From contig NZ_JBNMJV010000003.1 in assembly GCF_050874005.1 (NCBI RefSeq), forward strand, positions 48,188-112,187: a stretch of 64,000 nt of DNA, given 5' to 3'. This DNA is from Huintestinicola sp050874005 (GTDB lineage: Bacteria; Bacillota; Clostridia; Oscillospirales; Ruminococcaceae). Below are positions 28,368 to 37,400 of the stretch, in pieces. The first letter of the stretch is position 1. Each line of letters starts with the position of its first letter. The notes under the pieces are model-generated. The model saw only the letters and a list, made by a program, of their open reading frames with translations. It was not told where the DNA came from and did not search any database. A program made the translations under genes and the position numbers.

Positions 28368-30068
28368 ATGGAAAACTGTAATTTCTGCGGCGGGGTCCTG
28401 AAATTCTTTGAGAAGATAAATGAAAATGTTGATAATATTGACAATGCAATGGACAATATAACCATAGCGGCAGAGGCTGCGGCGGAGGGTATCAGACTGG
28501 GCAGGGTAACCTTGTCGCTCATTGCTCCCCCCAGCGAGCTTGAGCCTGAGGGGGTAAATAAATACGGCGAATTTTTTCTCAGTCCCGAAGGCTATGAAGA
28601 GAACGGAGTGGAAAAGCATTTTACCACAAAAGAAGGCGGCAGCGTCTGCATATCCTTTATGCCCGCCAAGGGAGAAAAATGGAACGACAGCGAAAAGTCT
28701 ATGATAGGTATGCTTATCAAGAACTGCTACATAATCAGCGTCAGAGCCAGAGTTATGGGGCTTATGGAGAAAAGTATGTACCTTGACCGTATGACGGGAG
28801 TCTGCAATACAGAGGGCTTTATGAGGTACGGCGGTATGCTTATGGCGCAGGGAAAGCTTGTGGATTATGCCGCCGCTTTCATCAATATCAAGAATTTCAA
28901 ATATGCAAATCAGCTTTTCGGAAACAGACAGGGCGATGCGCTTCTGAGAAAATTTGCTCAGGCTATGGACAGCTTTGTAAAGGACGACGGCAAGTTTGCA
29001 AGACTGGGCGGAGATAATTTTATTGTTATTATCAAAAAGGGCAGGATAACCGATCTCCGTGGATTTGTGGACGCTCTTTCCTTTGAGATGGGCGAGGGCG
29101 AAGCAAGGCAGCTTTATGATATAAGACTGCGTATGGGTATATATGAAGCTGTTGAGGGCGATACGATGTCCGATATTATGAACAAGTCCTCCATAGCCTT
29201 CAATGCTGCCAGAAGCGATGAGAGGCGTGACGTGGTTTTCTATTCGCCCCTGCATCTGGAGGCTGCTATACATAAAAAGGAGATCTCCACTCTGTTCCCC
29301 AAGGCTTTGGAAAACAGGGAATTTGTGGTCTATTATCAGCCTAAGGTGCGGCTTTCGGACAACAAGCTCTGCGGCTGCGAGGCGCTTTGCAGATGGGTGA
29401 GGGACGGCAAGGTCGTTCCGCCTATGGATTTTATTCCTATCCTCGAGACCGAGGGCACCATATGCAGGCTCGATTTTTACGTTTTTGAGGCGGTTTGTGC
29501 AGATATAAAGCGGTGGCTGGAAATGGGCATTGAGCCTGTAAGAGTATCGGTGAATTTCTCAAAGCGCCATCTTCACAACAAGCGCCTTGCAGATCAGATA
29601 CTCGGAATAATCAGAAAGTACGAGATAGACGGCAAATATGTTGAGGTGGAGCTTACGGAAATGACGGGAGCGGAGGACCTTACCGCTATGAGCGTTTTCG
29701 TGGAGAGAATGAAGGAGAACGGCGTCGGCACATCTATCGACGATTTCGGAACGGGATATTCTTCCCTTAATCTCTTAAAAGACCTTGATGTGGACGTTAT
29801 CAAGCTGGACAAGTCCTTTTTCACAAATATAAACGAGTCTGACGGCGGCATTTCCACCGACAGGATAGTTGTCAAGAACATTGTGAATATGGTGAATGAG
29901 CTGAATATGGAGGCAATTTCCGAGGGCGTTGAAACTCACGCACAGGCGGAGTTTTTACGTGAGACCCATTGCAGTATGGCGCAGGGCTTCCTCTTCGACC
30001 GCCCTCTTCCCAAGGACGAGTTTGAAAAAAGACTTTCCGACGGAAGCTTTTATGCGGATAAGGGCTGA
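28368..30068 (+). CDS. Cytoplasmic GAF-like/GGDEF(degenerate)/EAL protein
   Basis: 566 residues without membrane helices. The N-terminus (MENCNFCGG) and residues ~30-130 look like a sensor of GAF type. The diguanylate cyclase domain is degenerate: GGDNF at 214-218 in place of GGDEF and MTGVCNTEGF in place of LTGLxNR. The EAL domain keeps all visible catalytic motifs: CEALCRW (EAL 338-340), VSVNFSKRHL, VELTEM, SIDDFGTGYSSL, IKLDKSFF, ISEGVET and QGFLFDRPL. It is therefore most likely a c-di-GMP phosphodiesterase whose GGDEF domain senses GTP. c-di-GMP would connect to the flagellar genes elsewhere in the window. It is monocistronic, with a terminator behind it. Confidence 0.92.
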   Translation: MENCNFCGGVLKFFEKINENVDNIDNAMDNITIAAEAAAEGIRLGRVTLSLIAPPSELEPEGVNKYGEFFLSPEGYEENGVEKHFTTKEGGSVCISFMPAKGEKWNDSEKSMIGMLIKNCYIISVRARVMGLMEKSMYLDRMTGVCNTEGFMRYGGMLMAQGKLVDYAAAFINIKNFKYANQLFGNRQGDALLRKFAQAMDSFVKDDGKFARLGGDNFIVIIKKGRITDLRGFVDALSFEMGEGEARQLYDIRLRMGIYEAVEGDTMSDIMNKSSIAFNAARSDERRDVVFYSPLHLEAAIHKKEISTLFPKALENREFVVYYQPKVRLSDNKLCGCEALCRWVRDGKVVPPMDFIPILETEGTICRLDFYVFEAVCADIKRWLEMGIEPVRVSVNFSKRHLHNKRLADQILGIIRKYEIDGKYVEVELTEMTGAEDLTAMSVFVERMKENGVGTSIDDFGTGYSSLNLLKDLDVDVIKLDKSFFTNINESDGGISTDRIVVKNIVNMVNELNMEAISEGVETHAQAEFLRETHCSMAQGFLFDRPLPKDEFEKRLSDGSFYADKG

Positions 30069-30077
30069 TATCGGATA

Positions 30078-30133
30078 TGAAAAGATCCCCGAAATGCGGT
30101 TTGAACTGAACCGTATTTCGGGGATCTGCTTTT
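30078..30133. terminator. Bidirectional terminator between EAL gene and trpA
   Basis: A 19-bp stem with one G-U pair (30083-30101 with 30109-30127). GCTTTTA follows on the plus strand and CTTTTCATATC on the minus strand, so it can end both converging transcripts. Confidence 0.85.
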
Positions 30134-30138
30134 ACAAA

Positions 30139-30924
30139 TTATTCCATAGCGTCCTTGAGGCTCTTTACAAACTCGCCCACAGCCTTCGGGGAATTTACGC
30201 CGTTTGCTTCCATTATCCGCACAATGGCGCTGCCCACGATAACTCCGTCGCAGTAGGCGGACATTTTTTTTGCCTGCTCGGGGCTTGAAATGCCAAATCC
30301 AACGCAGCAGGGGCATTTTGCATTCTCCTTTATCAGTCCGAAAAATTCGTCAAAATCCGTCTTGAACTCGGAGCGGACGCCCGTAACGCCGTTTGAGGAA
30401 ACGCAGTATAAAAATCCGTCGGAATCTGCGGCGATACGCTTTATCCTGTCGTGAGAAGCGGGGGACACAAGATTGATGTTATGCACGCCGTATTTCTGAG
30501 CCGCAGGAAGTATCTCCTCCCTCTCCTCATAGGGCATATCGGGAACAATTACGCCGTCAACGCCCTTTTCCTTGCACAGGGAGAAGAATTTATCTGTGCC
30601 GTACACGAAAATGGTGTTCAGATACATCATAAGGATAAGGGGCTTGTCGGTCTCTTTGCGTATCTCGTCTACAGCGGCGAATATCTTGTCAAGGGTGGTG
30701 CCGCCTTTCAGAGAGCGGAGAGAGGACTTCTGAATGGTAACGCCCTCGGCAATGGGGTCTGAGAAGGGAACACCCAGCTCGATTATATCTGCGCCCTTGT
30801 CGAACATTTCAAGAGCGGTCTTTACGGTGGTGTCCATATCGGGGTCGCCTGCGGTGATAAAGGTCACAAGAGCCTTTTTTCCCTGAGCTTTAAGCTCCCC
30901 GAAGCATTTATCTATACGGTTCAT
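30139..30924 (-). CDS. trpA: Tryptophan synthase alpha chain
   Basis: 261 residues, TIM barrel. Releases indole from indole-3-glycerol phosphate. The catalytic Glu is in ADIIELGVPFSDPIAEG and the catalytic Asp in GVIVPDMPYEER; the phosphate site GFGISSPEQ is present. It is the last gene of the trp operon, 26 bases after trpB, and works as an alpha2-beta2 complex with it. Confidence 0.97.
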   Translation of the reverse strand: MNRIDKCFGELKAQGKKALVTFITAGDPDMDTTVKTALEMFDKGADIIELGVPFSDPIAEGVTIQKSSLRSLKGGTTLDKIFAAVDEIRKETDKPLILMMYLNTIFVYGTDKFFSLCKEKGVDGVIVPDMPYEEREEILPAAQKYGVHNINLVSPASHDRIKRIAADSDGFLYCVSSNGVTGVRSEFKTDFDEFFGLIKENAKCPCCVGFGISSPEQAKKMSAYCDGVIVGSAIVRIMEANGVNSPKAVGEFVKSLKDAME

Positions 30925-30950
30925 AGTTTGACCTGCCTTTCTTTGGAAGA

Positions 30951-32141
30951 TTAAGAGTTTTCGATGTTATGACCTCTGTAGCGTGCAACGGAGTAAACGT
31001 CCTTGTCGCCTCTGCCCGAGAGATTGATGACGATTATCTGGTCCTTACCCATTGTGGGGGCAATTTTCATAGCCGCCGAAACTGCGTGGGCGGACTCGAT
31101 TGCGGGGATAATGCCCTCGGTCTTGGAGAGATATTCAAATGCGCAGACAGCTTCTTCATCGGTAACGGGAACATATTCCGCTCTGCCTGTTTTCCACAAA
31201 TTTGCGTGCTCGGGGCCTATTCCGGGGTAGTCAAGACCTGCGGAAATGGAGTAAACGGGAGCTATCTGACCGAATTTATCCTGCAGGAACATTGACTTCA
31301 TTCCGTGGAAAATTCCAACGCTGCCGCAGGAGAGAGTTGCGGCGGTGTCAGCTGTGTTTATTCCTCTGCCTGCTGCCTCTGCGCCCACAAGTCTTACGGA
31401 TGTGTCGGGGATAAAGTCATAGAATGCGCCCATTGCATTGGAGCCGCCGCCTACGCAGGCAACTACGCAGTCGGGAAGCTTTCCCTCACGCTCCATAAGC
31501 TCCGCCTTTATCTCCTCGCCCACTATCTTCTGGAAATCTCTTACCATTTCGGGATAGGGGTGGGGACCCATTACAGAGCCAATGCAGTAGAATGTGGTCT
31601 CGATGTTTGTACACCAGTCTCTCATAGCCTCGTTTATTGCGTCCTTGAGGGTGCAGGTGCCGCTGCTGACGGGGACAACCTTTGCGCCTAAAAGCTCCAT
31701 TCGGTAAACGTTAAGGGACTGCCTTTTGGTGTCCTCCTCGCCCATATATACGCAGCACTCAAGTCCCATAAGAGCGCATACGGTGGCGGTGGCAACGCCG
31801 TGCTGACCTGCTCCCGTTTCTGCGATAATGCGCTTTTTGCCCATACGCTTTGCAAGGAGTATCTGTCCCAAGACGTTATTTATCTTGTGTGCGCCTGTGT
31901 GATTTAAGTCCTCACGCTTGATGTACACCTTTGCACCGCCCAGATCTTCCGTCATATGCTTTGCAAAGTAGAGCATTGAGGGGCGGTTTGCATAGTTTTT
32001 GTAGAGGTCTGCAAGCTCTGCCTTGAACTCGGGGTCATCTTTGTATTTATCATACGCCTCTTCAAGCTCGTGAACGGCGTTCATTACGGTCTCGGGAACG
32101 TACTGTCCGCCGAATTCTCCATATCTTCCTGTTTTATTCAT
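30951..32141 (-). CDS. trpB: Tryptophan synthase beta chain
   Basis: 396 residues, PLP enzyme that joins indole and serine. The PLP lysine lies in LNHTGAHKINN and the phosphate-binding loop is CVGGGSNAMG. Length is typical of TrpB1. Its ATG overlaps the trpF stop in an ATGA arrangement (32138-32141). Confidence 0.97.
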   Translation of the reverse strand: MNKTGRYGEFGGQYVPETVMNAVHELEEAYDKYKDDPEFKAELADLYKNYANRPSMLYFAKHMTEDLGGAKVYIKREDLNHTGAHKINNVLGQILLAKRMGKKRIIAETGAGQHGVATATVCALMGLECCVYMGEEDTKRQSLNVYRMELLGAKVVPVSSGTCTLKDAINEAMRDWCTNIETTFYCIGSVMGPHPYPEMVRDFQKIVGEEIKAELMEREGKLPDCVVACVGGGSNAMGAFYDFIPDTSVRLVGAEAAGRGINTADTAATLSCGSVGIFHGMKSMFLQDKFGQIAPVYSISAGLDYPGIGPEHANLWKTGRAEYVPVTDEEAVCAFEYLSKTEGIIPAIESAHAVSAAMKIAPTMGKDQIIVINLSGRGDKDVYSVARYRGHNIENS

Positions 32142-32761
32142 ATCTGTATTCCTTTCTGTGTTATATTGCGGTAAAGCTCTGTTATCCTGCGGATCTTTTC
32201 CCTGTCCTTGACCCCGTCCGTTTCAACGGAGCCGGAAAGGTCGATATGAGGACAAATTTCAAGAGCAGCCGCTATATTATCCTCGCCTATCCCTCCTGCA
32301 AGGAAATAGGGGAGAGAGATGTCCGTGTTTTTTATGATGTCCCAATCTGCCGTAACTCCCGTTCCGCCCACAGCATTTTTTACGAAGCTGTCAAGGAGCA
32401 GGCGGTCACAGCCAAGCTTTTCGGCGTTTACTATATCCTCTGACGAGCGCACCCTGACGGCTTTCCATATCTCGCATTTTACCGAGAGGGAGCGGATATA
32501 TTCCCTGTCCTCATCGCCGTGAAGCTGTATAACTTGGAGGTCAAGCCTGCTTGCGGCTGACCGTACATTCTCTGCAGGCTCGTTTACAAATACGCCTACC
32601 TTTTTTATCCGCTTGTCAAGAAGCTCTGAAAGCTCTTCGGCGGTGTCCATATCCACCGTCCTGCGAAAGCCCTCGGTGAGTATCATTCCGATGAAGTCGG
32701 GGAGAAACTCGTTTACGATCTGAACGTCCTCACCCCGCCTTATTCCGCAAAGCTTTATCAT
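32138..32761 (-). CDS. trpF: Phosphoribosylanthranilate isomerase
   Basis: 207 residues. Isomerises phosphoribosylanthranilate to the deoxyribulose form. IKLCGIRRGEDV at the start contains the catalytic Cys, and GVFVNEPAE, VIQLHGDED and YFLAGGIGEDNIAAAL with SGSVETDGVKD are typical. ATG 32761 overlaps the trpC stop as ATGA, which fixes the start. Confidence 0.95.
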   Translation of the reverse strand: MIKLCGIRRGEDVQIVNEFLPDFIGMILTEGFRRTVDMDTAEELSELLDKRIKKVGVFVNEPAENVRSAASRLDLQVIQLHGDEDREYIRSLSVKCEIWKAVRVRSSEDIVNAEKLGCDRLLLDSFVKNAVGGTGVTADWDIIKNTDISLPYFLAGGIGEDNIAAALEICPHIDLSGSVETDGVKDREKIRRITELYRNITQKGIQI

Positions 32762-33543
32762 ACGCCCTCCCGAAGTGCCTTCATACATTCGGAAATGCCC
32801 GTCAGACCGCTTCTCATAAGAGTTTCACCGATAAGCACGCCGTCAGCGCCCCAGTTTTTGGCGGACTTCATATGCTCATTGTTTTTTATTCCGCTTTCGC
32901 ACACAAGCAGGGTGTTTTCGGGGATAAGTGCCGCAAGGCGCTTAGTGTTTTCAATGTCCACCTCAAAGGTTTTAAGGTTTCGGTTGTTCACGCCTATTAT
33001 GTCGCAGCCCATTCTCACAAGCCGCAGCACTTCCTCATCATCGTGCGCCTCGCAGAGAACGTCAAGTCCCAGAGAATGAGCAAGGTCATACAAAGGCTTG
33101 AATTCCTCGTCCGTCAGCAGGGCGGCAATGAGCAGGACTGCGTCTGCGCCTATTGCCTTTGCCTCATATATCTGATACTCGTCAAATATAAAATCCTTTC
33201 TGAGAACGGGAATGTTCACGTTATTTCGGATATCCGCAAGGTACTTTGACGAGCCCTGAAAATAATGCTCCTCGGTGAGGCAGGATATTGCCTTTGCACC
33301 TGCCTTTTCGTACTCCCGGGCAATTTTTACGGGTTCAAAATCGGGCTGGATAAGTCCCTTTGAGGGAGAAGCCTTTTTCACCTCGGCAATGACCGAAAGT
33401 CCCTCGTCTGCAATTGCATTTTTGAAGCTGTGAACGGGAAATGCGGCATTTGCTGCACGCTTTTTCATTTTAAGGGGGGAGACATCAGCCTTTTCCCTTT
33501 CAAGCTGGATTTTTCTCTTTGCGGCAATTTCATCAAGTATCAT
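32758..33543 (-). CDS. trpC: Indole-3-glycerol phosphate synthase
   Basis: 261 residues, TIM barrel with VIAEVKKASPSKG, VLRKDFIFDEYQIYEA, IGVNNRNLKTFEVD and LVCESGIKN. It closes the indole ring. The ATG is one base after the trpGD stop, so coupling is likely. Confidence 0.97.
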   Translation of the reverse strand: MILDEIAAKRKIQLEREKADVSPLKMKKRAANAAFPVHSFKNAIADEGLSVIAEVKKASPSKGLIQPDFEPVKIAREYEKAGAKAISCLTEEHYFQGSSKYLADIRNNVNIPVLRKDFIFDEYQIYEAKAIGADAVLLIAALLTDEEFKPLYDLAHSLGLDVLCEAHDDEEVLRLVRMGCDIIGVNNRNLKTFEVDIENTKRLAALIPENTLLVCESGIKNNEHMKSAKNWGADGVLIGETLMRSGLTGISECMKALREGV

Positions 33544-33544
33544 A

Positions 33545-35182
33545 TCAAACCTCGTTGGTAAATGTTTTCATTTCGTTGAATTTTGCGATAGCCTTGCCGC
33601 TGTCTATCATCTCTGCGGCAATTTTAACGCCCTCTGAGATATCCTTTGCGCCCCCTGCACAGTAAATTGCACAGCCTGCATTAAGGAGAACTGTGTTTCG
33701 TTTAGCACCCTTGTCCTTTCCGCTTAAAATGTCAAGGGTTATCTGAGCGTTTTCCTCGGGTGTGCCGCCCTTTAAGTCATCGGGTGTGCAGTATTCAAAG
33801 CCGTAGTCGTGGGGGTCGATATCGTAGTTTGATATCTTTCCGTCCTTGACCTCGCACACGTGGGTCACGCCTGTCATTGTTATCTCGTCAAGACCGTCGC
33901 TGCCGTTTACCACCATCGCGCCCTTTATGCCAAGTCTGATAAGCACGTTTGCCATAAGGTCCGAGAGCTTTTCATCGTAAATTCCCAGAACGATATAATC
34001 GGCAAGGGCGGGATTTGTGAGGGGACCTAAGATATTGAAGAATGTGCGGCAGCCGATCTCCCTGCGGACGGGAGCCACAAATCTCATTGCCCCGTGGAAA
34101 ACCTGTGCAAAGAGGAATGCAATGCCTGTTTTTTCAAGGCACTTTGAAGCATTTTCGGGGGAGAGCTTGATGTTTACGCCAAGAGCGTCAAGGCAGTCTG
34201 CTGCGCCGCTCTTGCTTGAAGCGGCTCTGTTGCCGTGCTTTGCCACGTTTATTCCTGCGGCGGCGATGACAAAGGAGGAGGTGGTGGAGATATTGAATGT
34301 TCCTGCCATATCTCCGCCTGTGCCGACAATATCAATTGCGGAGCGGAAGCCCTCGATAACAGCCGCCTTGCTTCTCATACCTCTTGCAAAGCCTGTTATT
34401 TCTGCGATGGTCTCGCCCTTCATTCTCATTCCCACAAGGAATGCGGATATCTGAGCGGGGGTTGCGGCGTCGCTCATAATGATGTTCATAGCGTCAAAGG
34501 CTTCTTCCTCGGTGAGGTCTGTTCTGTCAACGGCTTTGGCTATGTACTTTTTAAGTGCGCTTCTCTTTTCCATAGGAATGGGGGAAACTCCTGCGCCTGT
34601 GGTCTTGACTCCCACCACCTGTGTGAGGAAATTGGATATGATGTTCACGCCCATTTCCGCAAGAATTGACTCGGGGTGGAACTGCACGCCGTAAATGGGA
34701 TATTCCTTATGGGCAACAGCCATTATCTCTCCGTCCTCGGTCTCGGCGGTTATTTTAAGGCAATCCGGAATAGATTCCTTTTCGATTATGAGAGAATGGT
34801 ATCTTGCGGCGGTTATTTTATCGGGGAGACCCGAGAAAATGGGGCAGGAGCTGTCTATCTTTATTACGGAGGATTTTCCGTGCATAGGAGCCTTTGCTCT
34901 GACGATATTTCCGCCGAATGCCTCGCCTATGGACTGATGTCCGAGGCAGATGCCGAAAATGGGGAGCTTTCCTGCGAAATACTTTATTGCTTCAACGGAA
35001 ATGCCTGCGTCCTTTGGATAGGAGGGACCCGGGGAGATGACAAGTGCTTCGGGAGACATTTTCTCGATCTCGGGAATGGTTATCTCGTCATTTCTGAAAA
35101 CCTTGATATCGTTATAAAGGCTTGCCATTGCCTGATACACGTTATAGGTGAAGCTGTCGTAGTTATCTATCATTACTATCAT
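33545..35182 (-). CDS. trpGD: Fused anthranilate synthase glutaminase / anthranilate phosphoribosyltransferase
   Basis: 545 residues. Residues 1 to ~190 are the class I glutamine amidotransferase TrpG, with IDNYDSFTYNV, the nucleophile Cys in FGICLGHQS and VQFHPES. Residues ~205-545 are TrpD, with DIVGTGGDMAGTFNISTTSSFV and KHGNRAASSKSGAADCLDALG. The fusion couples ammonia supply for TrpE with the next step; it is well known in enterobacteria and occurs sporadically elsewhere. ATG 35182 is preceded by AAAGGA; an upstream ATG in frame would swallow this site. Confidence 0.95.
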   Translation of the reverse strand: MIVMIDNYDSFTYNVYQAMASLYNDIKVFRNDEITIPEIEKMSPEALVISPGPSYPKDAGISVEAIKYFAGKLPIFGICLGHQSIGEAFGGNIVRAKAPMHGKSSVIKIDSSCPIFSGLPDKITAARYHSLIIEKESIPDCLKITAETEDGEIMAVAHKEYPIYGVQFHPESILAEMGVNIISNFLTQVVGVKTTGAGVSPIPMEKRSALKKYIAKAVDRTDLTEEEAFDAMNIIMSDAATPAQISAFLVGMRMKGETIAEITGFARGMRSKAAVIEGFRSAIDIVGTGGDMAGTFNISTTSSFVIAAAGINVAKHGNRAASSKSGAADCLDALGVNIKLSPENASKCLEKTGIAFLFAQVFHGAMRFVAPVRREIGCRTFFNILGPLTNPALADYIVLGIYDEKLSDLMANVLIRLGIKGAMVVNGSDGLDEITMTGVTHVCEVKDGKISNYDIDPHDYGFEYCTPDDLKGGTPEENAQITLDILSGKDKGAKRNTVLLNAGCAIYCAGGAKDISEGVKIAAEMIDSGKAIAKFNEMKTFTNEV

Positions 35183-35200
35183 AGTAGCAGATCCTTTCAT

Positions 35201-35347
35201 TTATTTTAAGGGGATTTCGCAGATAAACTTTGTTTATCATTGCGGAAGGGCGACAAGGGAGCGGGGCTTGTTTGCAAGACCAATGCCCCCTTGACCCCTG
35301 CAAGCCTTTGGAAAAGGCTTGAGCGAAACTTTTGCCTTGGGGGTCAA
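35201..35347 (-). repeat. Possible intergenic repeat between trpE and trpGD
   Basis: A 147-base gap inside an otherwise tightly packed operon. It contains nested inverted repeats (AAGCCTTT/AAAGGCTT near 35301-35319) and two similar CTTGACCCC / TTGGGGGTC segments. The sequence style differs from the coding flanks and looks like a dispersed palindromic element. Only one copy is in this window, so the repeat status is a guess. Confidence 0.35.
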
Positions 35348-36865
35348 TTACATTTGAGAGGCTCCGTTAAGTGCGTTAAGCACTGCTGCTGCCTTACGTT
35401 TTGTTTCCTCATACTCGTTTTCGGGAACGCTGTCATAAACGATTCCTGCGCCTGCCTGGACATATGCCTTGCCGTTTCTGAAAAGCACCGTTCTGATAGC
35501 GATACAGGTGTCGATATCTCCAGAGAATGCCATATATCCCACTGTGCCGCCGTAAAGTCCACGCTTTACGTTCTCAAGGCTGTCGATTATTTCCATAGCC
35601 TTTACCTTGGGTGCGCCCGACAGCGTTCCTGCGGGGAGGACGGACATCAGGGCGTCAACGGGAGTTTTGCCCTCTGCAAGCTGTCCCTCAACGTCGGAAA
35701 CAAGGTGCATTACCTTTGAGTAACGCTCCACTCTCATAAAGTCTGTTACCTTGACTGTTCCGGGAGCGCAGACTCTGCCCACATCGTTTCTGCCCAGGTC
35801 AACAAGCATTGTATGCTCGGCTCTTTCCTTGGGGTCGTTTTTGAGCTTCTTTTCAAACTCGATATCCTCGTCTGCCGTTGCACCTCTGGGATATGTGCCT
35901 GCAATGGGCTTATTGAGGACAACTCCGTCCGTAACGCTTACCAGCATTTCGGGAGATGCGCCTGCGATGCAGTAATCCTTATGGTCGAAGTAATAAAGGT
36001 AAGGCGAGGGATTTGTGGAGCGGAGCATTCTGTAAACATCAAAGGGGTCGGGGGGATTTTCCGCTTCAAACCGTTGGGAGATAACTATCTGGCTGATATC
36101 GCCGCCTATGATATGCTCTCTGCACTTTTCAACCATCTCGCAGAACTGCTCTTTGGTGTAATTTGATTTAACGGTTATCTCCGCAGGAGTGAGGACTTTC
36201 GGAGCAGGCTCGGGAACGTATCTGCAAAGGAGCTTTCCCAGCTTTTCGGCTCTGTCACCGAGGTTCTCGTACATCATTTCAGCCGCTTTGTCAAAGCTTT
36301 CGCCCGACTTCTCTGCAAGCTCCTCTATAGCTTCCTTATCCATATTGAGGATAATTACCGCCCTGTTTGAAAGGTGGTCGTAGGCAACTATCTCGTTGTA
36401 GATGAACATATTTGCGTCGGGCATATCCAGGTCATCGTTCGGGATATTTGTCAGCTTCTTTTCGTAATATCTCGCCATATCATAGCCGAAATATCCGATA
36501 AGTCCGCCTGTGAGCTTGGGGTAATTTATAAACTTGGGAGATTTGTACTTTTCCATAATTTCCGAGAAAAGCTTAACGGGGTCGGAGGCGTCCTTTACTT
36601 CCTTTCTGCCGTCGGAGTAAATGATATCCGCCTGCTTGTTCTTTACACGTATCTCCGCCTTGGGAGCGAGACCTATGTAGGAATATCTTCCCCAGCGGTT
36701 TGAGTTGTCTACCGACTCAAGGATAAAGCAGTTTTCGTAGTTTTCCTTGAGGATAGCGAACATTCTTACGGGAGTGAAGCTGTCTGTCAGCAGCTCGTAA
36801 AAAACGGGTACTGTGCCGTATGTCTTTAAATATTCTTTTGTCTCTTCAAGTGCGGGATACATCAT
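35348..36865 (-). CDS. trpE: Anthranilate synthase component I
   Basis: 505 residues. Converts chorismate to anthranilate with ammonia from the TrpG part of the next gene. The chorismate-binding domain shows SNYTKEQFCEMVEKCREHI, GGDISQIVISQRFE, PIAGTYPRGA, DLGRNDVGRV and LPAGTLSGAPKVKAMEII. ATG 36865 follows AAGGAAGG; the open frame continues upstream only through the T-box leader, which is not coding. Confidence 0.97.
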   Translation of the reverse strand: MMYPALEETKEYLKTYGTVPVFYELLTDSFTPVRMFAILKENYENCFILESVDNSNRWGRYSYIGLAPKAEIRVKNKQADIIYSDGRKEVKDASDPVKLFSEIMEKYKSPKFINYPKLTGGLIGYFGYDMARYYEKKLTNIPNDDLDMPDANMFIYNEIVAYDHLSNRAVIILNMDKEAIEELAEKSGESFDKAAEMMYENLGDRAEKLGKLLCRYVPEPAPKVLTPAEITVKSNYTKEQFCEMVEKCREHIIGGDISQIVISQRFEAENPPDPFDVYRMLRSTNPSPYLYYFDHKDYCIAGASPEMLVSVTDGVVLNKPIAGTYPRGATADEDIEFEKKLKNDPKERAEHTMLVDLGRNDVGRVCAPGTVKVTDFMRVERYSKVMHLVSDVEGQLAEGKTPVDALMSVLPAGTLSGAPKVKAMEIIDSLENVKRGLYGGTVGYMAFSGDIDTCIAIRTVLFRNGKAYVQAGAGIVYDSVPENEYEETKRKAAAVLNALNGASQM

Positions 36866-36890
36866 AATGAACCTTCCTTTCCATAACAAC

Positions 36891-37299
36891 AAAAAAGTCT
36901 GCCGTCCCGACAATACACACACGTGTATCATCAAGGGACGACAGACATAATTTACATTATCCGCCGTGGTGCCACCCAGGTTGCAAAGGAGATCATTTAA
37001 ATCTCCATTGCCTCTTATCGGGTATCGGTGCCTGATAAAAAAAGCATTACCGAAAATTCGATAATGCTGTACTTTTTTTGACAAGAAATAAAAGTACGCA
37101 GCATTTCGCATCAATACCCTTTCCTTTTACGCAGGAAATACGGCTCAGGCTACTATCCAAAAACGGAATTCACCCTGCTCCTCACAAACCCATTCACATC
37201 TGCTGTTCATATCGGACTTCCACCAATGCCCGACTCTCTGTAATGCCGTCACAAATGCTACTTGCTTTTGTTCATAGGATTTAACTTCTATTAAATTGT
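36891..37299 (-). promoter_or_regulatory. Tryptophan-specific T-box leader of the trp operon
   Basis: The minus-strand leader has the T-box/antiterminator sequence GGGTGGCACCACGG (36964-36977), stem I elements AGAGAGTCGGG and TTGGTGGAAGTCC, and a specifier loop GTGAATGGGTTTGTGAG with TGG (Trp) at 37192-37190. A terminator stem of 12 bp (36897-36908 with 36935-36946) is followed by TTTTTT. Uncharged tRNA-Trp would favour the antiterminator and switch the operon on. It also contains an extra terminator-like hairpin, listed separately. Confidence 0.92.
37036..37068 (-). terminator. Extra terminator-like hairpin inside the T-box leader
   Basis: A 12-bp stem with one G-U pair (37043-37054 with 37057-37068) is followed on the minus strand by a run of at least six T, upstream of stem III and the antiterminator. 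On the plus strand GTACTTTTTTT follows as well, so it could terminate either way. Confidence 0.55.
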
Positions 37300-37305
37300 A
37301 AGTTC

Positions 37306-37334
37306 AGTATATCACCTGAGCTTTATTTTGTCAA
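37306..37334 (-). promoter_or_regulatory. Sigma-A promoter of the trp operon
   Basis: TTGACA (37329-37334), 17 bases, TATACT (37306-37311) on the minus strand, placing the transcript start near 37299 at the beginning of the T-box. Confidence 0.85.
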
Positions 37335-37400
37335 TAGGCATAAAATCAATATTGTAACATCTCACAAAAATTCGCAGAAGATTTGTCGGATATTACAAAA

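Noticed and set aside
28203..29273. Open frame of 356 codons on the minus strand
   Set aside because: Antisense to the GGDEF/EAL gene, and it crosses that gene's consensus promoter.
36866..37114. In-frame extension of trpE upstream of 36865
   Set aside because: It would translate the T-box terminator and antiterminator; ATG 36865 has a strong ribosome binding site.
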